A stretch of DNA of 56,870 nucleotides. Source: Candidatus Sericytochromatia bacterium S15B-MN24 CBMW_12. Lineage in GTDB: Bacteria; Cyanobacteriota; Sericytochromatia; S15B-MN24; UBA4093. The notes below the pieces were generated by a model. It was not told the origin of the DNA. It did not search any database and saw only the letters and a program-made list of their open reading frames with translations. How positions within the stretch are numbered: position 1 is the first letter of the stretch; each line of letters begins with the position of its first letter. Below, piece by piece: positions 51,199 to 56,870 of this stretch. The stretch covers positions 288-57,157 of the forward strand of contig DAZV01000031.1 of assembly GCA_002083825.1 (NCBI GenBank), written 5' to 3'. A program made the translations under genes and the position numbers.

Positions 51199-52245
51199 TC
51201 AGCCGAGGCGCTTGGACCAGATGTTGATGTCCTCGAAGCCGCCCGAGATGTCGCAGTTGTTGATGAGCCGGCCGCAGTACTCGTAGCTGAGGTCGTAGAA
51301 GACCTTGTTCATGCCGGGCGCGGTGGCGCGCGCGAGGGTGTAGGCGCAGCGGACGCCGCGGCGATGGAGATCCGACTCGAGGCGCATGAGGAGGATGCGC
51401 ATGAGTCCCTTGCCGCGTTCGGAGGGGAAGGTCGCGCAATCGGTCATCTCCGCGTTGCTGTGCTTGGTGTCGATGTCGGCGGACGCGGCGCTGACGACAT
51501 TGCCTTGGGCATCCTTGATCACCGCGTAGACGAGGTTGCGGCGCATGGTGGAGAGCAGGAAGTCCGGCATGGTCAGCGGGGAGGGGTAGGACTCGAAAAC
51601 GTGGCTGTAGAGGATGGCGAGACCGGGGATATCGTCCTCCGAGGCGATCGCCAGCTGGTAGCCGTCGGGGAGGTCCAGCGGTCGTTGGGCGCGGGGGCTC
51701 TGCATGAGATGCTGGATCAGCGCCGACTCCTCGAGCAGGTTGGGGCTGGTGATGCGGTCTCGGCTGAGGAAGCGGCTCACGACGAAGGCATTTTCGCCGT
51801 TGAAGTAATGAAGGACGATTCCCTCGAGCATGTAGCCGTGTGCCAGGAAGCCTTGCCACTCTTGCGCGGAGGCCTTGATGAAGATCTTGTCGAACTGGTT
51901 GCGGGTGGCGAGGTATTCGAGGCGGCGGCAGATGAGGGCCAGGTCGCCCGCGAAGCTGAGAACCTTGAGCCGCCGGTTGTAGTAGTCGATGGTCAGCTCG
52001 ATGTCGTAGCCATCCTCCTGGATGGTGTAGTCCAGGGCGTAGACTTTACCATAGGCGCGAACATCCACGCCCTTATCGAGCGTGAAATCGATGACGCCCA
52101 TTTCCTTGCTGGAGGGTTCCGACGACGCGATTGCCACGTCCTGGGGGATCTCGTCCTGAGCTAACGCGTCAGCAGGCTGCTGGGAACCGGCGGTGTCGAG
52201 CGCTTGTGGGGGCGCCTCGACCGCCGAGATCGGATCGTTAATCAT
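51199..52245 (-). CDS. ablB: AblB-type beta-lysine N-acetyltransferase
   Basis: 348 residues. Besides a general GNAT fold (ATFPSERGKGLMRILLMRLE), it has the AblB-specific ending ARATAPGMNKVFYDLSYEYC, then GRLINNCDISGGFEDINIW. An N-terminal part with YNRRLKVLSFAGD and HGYMLEGIVLHYFNGENAFV also fits AblB. Family members make N-epsilon-acetyl-beta-lysine, an osmolyte, from beta-lysine supplied by lysine 2,3-aminomutase (AblA). That partner is not in the window. About 50 residues of disordered N-terminus are extra; the start is supported by the ATGA overlap with the upstream amidohydrolase gene (52242-52245). Confidence 0.82.
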   Translation of the reverse strand: MINDPISAVEAPPQALDTAGSQQPADALAQDEIPQDVAIASSEPSSKEMGVIDFTLDKGVDVRAYGKVYALDYTIQEDGYDIELTIDYYNRRLKVLSFAGDLALICRRLEYLATRNQFDKIFIKASAQEWQGFLAHGYMLEGIVLHYFNGENAFVVSRFLSRDRITSPNLLEESALIQHLMQSPRAQRPLDLPDGYQLAIASEDDIPGLAILYSHVFESYPSPLTMPDFLLSTMRRNLVYAVIKDAQGNVVSAASADIDTKHSNAEMTDCATFPSERGKGLMRILLMRLESDLHRRGVRCAYTLARATAPGMNKVFYDLSYEYCGRLINNCDISGGFEDINIWSKRLG

Positions 52246-53255
52246 CCGGTGAGCTCCTTTCTGAATTCCTGTAGGAAGGCGACCGCATTCTTTCCGAGGT
52301 TTTGAGTGCGGTAACCTCCTTCCTGGACGATGAGGGTTGGGAGTCCCAGGTGGGCGATGCGGGAGGCAATCACCGGGTAATGCCGGGTGGTCAGGTCGAA
52401 GCTGCCGGCGGGATCGCCCCGGCAGGTATCGAAGCCGACGGGGACGATCAGAAAAAGCGGATCGAAGCGCTTGATGGCGCTCAAGGCCTCATCCAGCGCG
52501 GCGAGGTAGACCTCGGCGCGGGCGCCCGGCGCGAGGGGCAGATTGAAGTTGTAGCCTAGCCCCTCGCCGTCGCCTCGTTCATCGGCGAATCCGGAGAAGT
52601 AGGGAAAGGTGATGGCTGGGTCTCCGTGAATCGAGACGGTGAGCACGCGCGAGGAAGCGTAGAAGATGTCCTGGGATCCGTTGCCGTGGTGGAAGTCGAT
52701 GTCGAGGAGGACCACGCGGCCATGCTCGGCGAGGACGTTGGCGGCGAGCGCGGCGTTGTTGAAGTAGCAGTAACCGCCGAAGACCTCCCGTTCGGCATGG
52801 TGTCCTGGCGGGCGGCAAAGCGCGTAGACCAGTCCCTCCTGGGCGAGGATTTGGGCTCCGGTGATGGCGCAATCGGCCGAGGCCTTTGCGGCCGCGAAGG
52901 CATGGCGGGTGATGGGGGTTCCGGTATCGAAGCAATAGTAGCCCGCGAGTGCCGGTTGATGGTCGGGGCGATTGACCTTGCGTCGAATCGGGAAGACGTC
53001 GGGATAGATGATCGCGTCGTCGTCGAGAGTGGCGGCGGCGTCTCTCAGGAAGTCCACGTAGCCGTGGATGGCTTCGAGGTGACCGATGCTCTGATCGATG
53101 GGCGGAACCAGGTCGATGCTCATATCGGAGGCCAGCAGGGCCTCGCGGATGATGGTCGCGCGCGAGGGGATATCCTTGCTGTAGATTCTTCGGCCTCGGG
53201 TGAACTCCCAGCGGGGGTTGTGGATGAGGTGATTCAGGCTATGGATGATCTTCAA
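52242..53255 (-). CDS. Acetylpolyamine amidohydrolase / class II HDAC-like deacetylase
   Basis: 337 residues. The arginase/deacetylase fold is shown by ALCRPPGHHAEREVFGGYCY with the catalytic His pair, VVLLDIDFHHGNGSQDIFY with the zinc ligands, VPVGFDTCRGDPAGSF, and the tyrosine in LIVQEGGYRTQNLG. The opening HNPRWEFTRGRRIYSKDIPS follows the pattern of acetylpolyamine amidohydrolases rather than AcuC. It removes acetyl from small amines such as acetylpolyamines or acetyl-lysine analogues. It is coupled to ablB by ATGA and overlaps the upstream HTH gene by 17 bases. Confidence 0.87.
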   Translation of the reverse strand: MKIIHSLNHLIHNPRWEFTRGRRIYSKDIPSRATIIREALLASDMSIDLVPPIDQSIGHLEAIHGYVDFLRDAAATLDDDAIIYPDVFPIRRKVNRPDHQPALAGYYCFDTGTPITRHAFAAAKASADCAITGAQILAQEGLVYALCRPPGHHAEREVFGGYCYFNNAALAANVLAEHGRVVLLDIDFHHGNGSQDIFYASSRVLTVSIHGDPAITFPYFSGFADERGDGEGLGYNFNLPLAPGARAEVYLAALDEALSAIKRFDPLFLIVPVGFDTCRGDPAGSFDLTTRHYPVIASRIAHLGLPTLIVQEGGYRTQNLGKNAVAFLQEFRKELTG

Positions 53256-53751
53256 TCAGCATCTCCTCTCGACGGCGGGAGCGAGCGGAGCGCTCGTGGG
53301 CGCGGAGGCACTCGACGCCGCTGCGATAGAGCATCTCGCGAGGTTGCTTGCGGGAGCGCGGCGCGGCGGCCTCTCTGACGACGGTGGCCACTTTCCCAGC
53401 CTCGACCAGGTGCGAGATGTACTCGCGAGAGACTCCCAGCGTCTGGGCGGCCTCCGACTGGCTCATGACCTCGTCGTCTTGGATGACATGGGAATGGGCG
53501 CGGGCGATGGCGAGGCCGAGCGGCGAGAACCAGAAGTCCCTCGGAACCGTCATCCGCGGACTGAGCAGCCCGCGATACAAGTTGTCGAGAATGAGGCCGG
53601 TGGCATGGAGCACCGCCTCACGGTCGACTGGATCGCCGCTGGCAGCCCGGTCGATGAGGTCGAGGTGACTGGCTATCTCGGAGCCGATGGCTTCGAGGTT
53701 GTTGATCCGCCCGCGGATCATCGCGCGGAGATCGTTGGCATCGATGAGCAT
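53239..53751 (-). CDS. HTH regulator of the amidohydrolase-ablB operon
   Basis: 170 residues. The middle has an excisionase/MerR-like helix-turn-helix, VMSQSEAAQTLGVSREYISH, LVEAGKVATVVRE, followed by RKQPREMLYRSGVECLRAHE; the domain type is that of HTH_17 antitoxin-like regulators. The first ~85 residues are helical (LRAMIRGRINNLEAIGSEIA) and might bind a partner. It is first in its operon and its ATG is 6 bases behind a -10 box, so it is very likely autoregulated through the palindrome at 53766-53783. Confidence 0.7.
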   Translation of the reverse strand: MLIDANDLRAMIRGRINNLEAIGSEIASHLDLIDRAASGDPVDREAVLHATGLILDNLYRGLLSPRMTVPRDFWFSPLGLAIARAHSHVIQDDEVMSQSEAAQTLGVSREYISHLVEAGKVATVVREAAAPRSRKQPREMLYRSGVECLRAHERSARSRRREEMLIEDHP

Positions 53752-53757
53752 ATTGCA

Positions 53758-53786
53758 AGCATAACACCTGTCAATTGACAGGTCAA
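53758..53786 (-). promoter_or_regulatory. Leaderless promoter with 18-bp palindromic operator
   Basis: On the minus strand TTGACC (53786-53781) and TATGCT (53763-53758) are 17 bases apart. The perfect palindrome ACCTGTCAATTGACAGGT (53766-53783) occupies the spacer and part of the -35. The -10 is 6 bases before the ATG at 53751. Confidence 0.75.
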
Positions 53787-53855
53787 GTTCGGCGGGTCTG
53801 CCGGGTTGCGACGCGGAACGCCGGGTATAAGCGACCTATGGATTAGGATGGAGGA

Positions 53856-54272
53856 ATGAACCCAATGAACCCCATGATTATCATTGACTTCGAGGTCAAG
53901 ACTTACGACATCGACTTTGCGGGAGTCGTCAGCAACCTGGTCTACGTACGCTGGCTGGAGGACTTGCGAATGTCCTATCTCAGTTCGGCGATGTCGCTGG
54001 AAGCCCTCGTTGCTCAGAAGCTCTTCCCCACCTTGGTCCACACCGCCATCAACTACCGCGGGCCGGTTCGCTTCCCTGATCACGTTCGGGGTGAGATGCG
54101 CCTGGTGGAGACGGGGAAGACGTCCTTGACCCTGGAAGCGGTCTTTCGCAGCCTCCGGACCGGCGACGTCGTCGCCGACGCGCGTCAGGTCGGTCTGATC
54201 CTTGACGCCAACACAGGGCGTCCCGCTCTCGTGCCGAAGGAAATTCTCGGTTTGATGACGGAGAACGCCTGA
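53856..54272 (+). CDS. YbgC/4-hydroxybenzoyl-CoA-type thioesterase
   Basis: 138 residues with the hot-dog thioesterase pattern: VKTYDIDFAGVVSNLVYVRW has the D-x-x-G-x-V...Y..W signature of the YbgC/4HBT group, followed by LEDLRMSYL and a central strand ending in INYRGPVRFPDHVRGEMRLV. It should hydrolyse short or aromatic acyl-CoA. GATGGAGGA lies directly ahead of the ATG. It is divergent from the HTH operon. Confidence 0.85.
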   Translation: MNPMNPMIIIDFEVKTYDIDFAGVVSNLVYVRWLEDLRMSYLSSAMSLEALVAQKLFPTLVHTAINYRGPVRFPDHVRGEMRLVETGKTSLTLEAVFRSLRTGDVVADARQVGLILDANTGRPALVPKEILGLMTENA

Positions 54273-54303
54273 GGGCGGAGGACCGCTTCGGTCCTCCGCC
54301 CTC
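54271..54303. terminator. 15-bp hairpin between convergent genes
   Basis: GAGGGCGGAGGACCG (54271-54285) pairs with CGGTCCTCCGCCCTC (54289-54303). Its left edge overlaps the thioesterase stop codon, and it lies just before the clostripain gene's stop at 54321. No T run, so it may act as a bidirectional stem terminator. Confidence 0.6.
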
Positions 54304-54320
54304 GATGGGATGCTTTCGGA

Positions 54321-55589
54321 TCAGTTCCGCGACGGGAAAGCGTGCGGATACTTGTCCTGCTGGACCGCGGGACCCCATGATCCGCCCGAGTTCAGCTGTG
54401 CGAGGAAGTCGCCCCAGCGGGTGTCGCGGTTCCAGGCGCGTTTGAGGTAATTGGCTTCGACCGGGCCGTCGATTTGAGCGTAGAGCGCCAGGCCGGATGC
54501 CTTGTCGAGATTCAGTTCGCCGCCCGTCCAGCCGGCGCCTCGGTGGCGCTCGCCGATGATCGACGCCTTGGCGGCTTCCGTGACGGCCTTGGCGGCGGCG
54601 GCGATCTCCGCGTCGCCGACCTTGCCGAGGTTCGTCATGACGTCGATCAGGTCGCGGTAGTTATTGTACATGGCGAGACCGGGCGAGGATTCGTTGGCGT
54701 AGGCGGTCGCCCCGCGGATAGCTGCCGCGACGGCCTTCTTGGTGGCGCGGTCCTTGATCTTGAGCAGGAGCACGTCCGAGAGTTTAGCCATCTGGCCTGC
54801 GAGTTCGTCGCTCTTGGTGAGGTCCATGGCCCCGAAGGCCACCTCGTAGCGGGCATTGCCGGCAATCGCGTCGAGGAGCTGCTGGGAAATCTGGCGGCTA
54901 TCGGCCTTGGGGTTGGAGTCGAGGACGTTGACGATGTTCTCGTAAGGGAAGTCGCCGCGGGTGGTGGTCTGGGCGGCAATCAGGACCTTGGCTCCGTTGC
55001 GGAGTTCGTAGCCCACCTCGGCCATCTGCATGAAGCAGGCATCGAACATCATGATCTCGACCGGGTTCTGCTGCAGGACCTCGGCGACCTCTTGCATGTG
55101 GATGATCTTCTTGCCGCCGGGGCCGTTCCAGTCGGAGCAGATGCCACGAACGATGCCGCCGCCATGATCGGCCATCGAGAGGGCTCGGCGCTGTGCGGGG
55201 GCGTTCTTCGAGGCGAAGGTCACGAACTCGCCGAGGGCGGTCGCGGTCCCCGAATCGGCTTCTTTTTGGTTGATGCTCTTGGCGCTCACGCCGGGTGCCG
55301 ATTCATAGACGTAGATCGTGTCGTTTTGCTTGGAGCCGTCGTAGAACGTCACCGAGGCGACGTTGTCGGCGCGCTGGGAGGCACCGTGCAGGCGGTTGAC
55401 GATGTCCGTGCCGTGGTCGAGGTCGTTGTCGAGCGCGAAGTAGGTCAGCAGGGACCAAGGCGCCCCTGTGGACGAGCCCGTGAGCCGGCCTTCGCCGGAG
55501 TTCATCGAGCCGATCGGTGCGATTCCGCAGCCGGCGAGCAGCGCGGTCACCGCCAAGGCTGCCGAGAGCAGCTTCACTTGCTTCTTCAT
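54321..55589 (-). CDS. Clostripain-family (C11) cysteine peptidase lipoprotein
   Basis: 422 residues. A lipoprotein signal (LLSAALAVTALLAGCGIAP) is followed by a C11 peptidase domain. The catalytic His lies in LSMADHGGGIVRG and the catalytic Cys in IMMFDACFMQMAEVGYEL; an early TYFALDNDLD motif is also typical. These Arg-specific endopeptidases may self-activate or process surface proteins. No propeptide boundary is clear. It sits alone between the thioesterase and a secreted START-like protein. Confidence 0.88.
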   Translation of the reverse strand: MKKQVKLLSAALAVTALLAGCGIAPIGSMNSGEGRLTGSSTGAPWSLLTYFALDNDLDHGTDIVNRLHGASQRADNVASVTFYDGSKQNDTIYVYESAPGVSAKSINQKEADSGTATALGEFVTFASKNAPAQRRALSMADHGGGIVRGICSDWNGPGGKKIIHMQEVAEVLQQNPVEIMMFDACFMQMAEVGYELRNGAKVLIAAQTTTRGDFPYENIVNVLDSNPKADSRQISQQLLDAIAGNARYEVAFGAMDLTKSDELAGQMAKLSDVLLLKIKDRATKKAVAAAIRGATAYANESSPGLAMYNNYRDLIDVMTNLGKVGDAEIAAAAKAVTEAAKASIIGERHRGAGWTGGELNLDKASGLALYAQIDGPVEANYLKRAWNRDTRWGDFLAQLNSGGSWGPAVQQDKYPHAFPSRN

Positions 55590-55788
55590 GGGGTTATATT
55601 ATCCTTCACTCTACGCGTGTTGACGTGGTCACGCTTCTTCTATCGCGGAGACGGAAGCAAACTAGGTAAAGTGAAGGTTAAGGTTGGTTGGGTAAACGGT
55701 TAAGCTTGACATCGGGCGATCGTTGTCGGCCTCAAACCGAGGGCTCCCGATGGTCTCCCTTGCTGGCCCCCCATGAGGGCAAGCACTG

Positions 55789-56406
55789 CTAGAGGTCTGC
55801 GGGCCGCTTGTAACCGGTTTTCACCAGCTTCTCCCGGACCCGTTCGATGGCCATGGGGAAGTAGCGGGCCTGAACCATGTTGATGACCCAGGCAGGCAGC
55901 GGAAGGTCGGGATCGACCTTGGCGCTGTAGACCACGCGGCTGCGCGATTTTCCCTCGGGGAGGATCTTGAGGGCGCCTTCGTAGACTTTGACCGAACCTT
56001 CGACCTTCTTGAAGGTGAAGGACGTGCTTTCGGGACTCAAGAAGGTATGGTTGGTGACCCAGCGGGTGCCGAGAGGCCAGGGGAAATCCATGACGACCTT
56101 GCAGGTGAGGACGTTCCCCTCGCGCTTGAGGATGTCCGAGGAGCGGGCGCTCTGGAAGAGTTCGGGGTAGCTCTCGAAGTCCGCGTAGATCGGGTAGGTC
56201 ACCTCGGGGGGAGCGTCGATCAGCCCGACCACCAGGGTGCGCTTGATGGCCTCGTGGGTCTCTTCCACGTGCACGATGACGTCGCCCTTCTGGAGCCTTC
56301 GCTCTTCATCGGCGCTGAGGTCGTTGATGGCGTCAGGATTCGACGCCGCCCATGCCGGCAAGCTTGCGAGACAAAGCAAGAGGGAAAGGGCCAGTCTCTG
56401 GGGCAT
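55789..56406 (-). CDS. Secreted START/SRPBCC-like lipid-binding protein
   Basis: 205 residues from the ATG at 56406, GGAGG about 9 bases upstream; the frame continues upstream to 56583 without a plausible start. A Sec signal (RLALSLLLCLASLPAWAASN) precedes a helix-grip domain: RTLVVGLIDAPPEVTYPIYA, DFESYPELF, CKVVMDFPWPLGTRWVTNHT and VINMVQARYFPMAIERVREK. It resembles periplasmic polyketide-cyclase/START proteins that carry hydrophobic ligands. It follows corA in the same direction with an 86-base gap. Confidence 0.8.
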   Translation of the reverse strand: MPQRLALSLLLCLASLPAWAASNPDAINDLSADEERRLQKGDVIVHVEETHEAIKRTLVVGLIDAPPEVTYPIYADFESYPELFQSARSSDILKREGNVLTCKVVMDFPWPLGTRWVTNHTFLSPESTSFTFKKVEGSVKVYEGALKILPEGKSRSRVVYSAKVDPDLPLPAWVINMVQARYFPMAIERVREKLVKTGYKRPADL

Positions 56407-56492
56407 CGGGTGAAACCTCCGGCAATTGCTGAGTGAGCGGCTTTCAAGGGAACCTTCTAGCAGGATATCACGCCGATGGGGCGCCTTGATAG

Positions 56493-56870
56493 TCAGAGCC
56501 AGCGGCGATATCGGAAGAAAGCCAGCATGGCGAGGGCCGTGAAGCCCATCAGGGCGAGGATGGCCTCGAAGGCGTAGGCCCAATTCCCGAACGGGAGCCG
56601 GACGTTCATGCCGTAGAGGCCGGACACGAGGGTCAAGGGCAGGATGATGACGGAGATGACGGTGAGGGCCCGGATGACCTCGTTGGTGCGGTGGGAAATC
56701 AAGGAGTCATGCGTGTCGTTGAGCGCCTCGATGATTCCCTTCTGGTCCTCCAGCGATTCCCAGACCCGGGCGAGGTGGTCGCCGAGGTCCGAGAAATACA
56801 CCTCCAGGTCCTCGTGGATCAGGCGGCTCTTGATGTACTCCAGCCGCGAGATGACGGGCATCAGGGGTTT
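56493..56870 (-). CDS. corA: CorA-type magnesium transporter, C-terminal part
   Basis: The frame is open to the window edge, so only the last ~125 residues are visible. A long helix (IEALNDTHDSLISHRTNEVI) leads into two membrane helices with the YGMN selectivity motif (SGLYGMNVRLPFGNWAYAFE) and a basic cytoplasmic end (FFRYRRWL). This is the signature pore of CorA magnesium/cobalt channels. Confidence 0.92.
   Translation of the reverse strand, partial: KPLMPVISRLEYIKSRLIHEDLEVYFSDLGDHLARVWESLEDQKGIIEALNDTHDSLISHRTNEVIRALTVISVIILPLTLVSGLYGMNVRLPFGNWAYAFEAILALMGFTALAMLAFFRYRRWL

Overview
The window is 56.9 kb of G+C-rich bacterial chromosome with dense, mostly standard coding. Several predicted lipoproteins suggest an envelope that anchors exported enzymes. 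A complete 2-oxoglutarate dehydrogenase operon suggests a respiring heterotroph. The signalling style (partner-switching proteins, GGDEF, PP2C, a giant Ser/Thr kinase-ATPase-TPR protein), a DUF1292 protein and several large unexported repeat proteins would fit a deep-branching lineage such as the non-photosynthetic relatives of cyanobacteria (Sericytochromatia-like). That placement is a guess: there is no rRNA or other phylogenetic marker that I can test here.

Layout. (1) 1-5.3 kb is accessory DNA: the end of a transposase, two divergent ArsR-SRPBCC pairs, a DoxX-like protein, a GNAT enzyme, a HigBA-type toxin-antitoxin pair, a decayed NHL-repeat gene and three related repeats that resemble the 3' end of a tRNA gene plus its terminator. 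(2) 5.3-9.9 kb holds a TetR regulator divergent from a two-gene ABC exporter, with a perfect 38-bp inverted repeat between them and an IS630-type remnant behind. (3) 10-14.2 kb carries a RapA-type SNF2 ATPase and a vanadium-haloperoxidase/PAP2-like lipoprotein. (4) 14.4-27.5 kb is a signalling block: a histidine kinase whose N-terminus resembles the RsbT-binding domain of RsbU, an rsbR-rsbS-rsbT-rsbX stressosome operon whose RsbR has a globin sensor, a barrel/transglutaminase-like protein, a GAF-GAF-GGDEF cyclase with a gutted HD-GYP domain, and a PP2C phosphatase translationally coupled to a 1383-residue Ser/Thr kinase. (5) 27.6-40.5 kb has a SulP transporter, topA, the Fe-S repair protein Ric, several small proteins, a phospholipase-D-like lipoprotein, a FabH-like ketosynthase, a B12-binding radical SAM enzyme with a coupled small helical protein, and two unexported proteins (EF-hand-like and YD-repeat). 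(6) 40.7-45.3 kb is deoC with an ALDH16-type double aldehyde dehydrogenase and a LysR regulator. (7) 45.6-51.1 kb is sucA-sucB-lpdA. (8) 51.2-56.9 kb has an HTH regulator / acetylpolyamine amidohydrolase / AblB acetyltransferase operon, a thioesterase, a clostripain-family lipoprotein, a START-like secreted protein and the end of corA.

How the genes may work together. The strongest candidate for a new system is the stressosome block. RsbR carries a haem-type proximal histidine, RsbS and RsbR keep the phosphoacceptor positions, RsbT and RsbX are intact, but no PP2C RsbU is present. Instead the adjacent histidine kinase carries an RsbU_N-like domain, so released RsbT might switch a kinase rather than a phosphatase. 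A second theme is promoters that place -10 only 6-8 bases before the start codon of self-contained regulators (ArsR twice, HigB, the HTH regulator), which implies leaderless transcripts; two of these have an inverted repeat set inside the promoter. A third is an acetyltransferase/deacetylase operon that contains AblB without its usual partner lysine 2,3-aminomutase.
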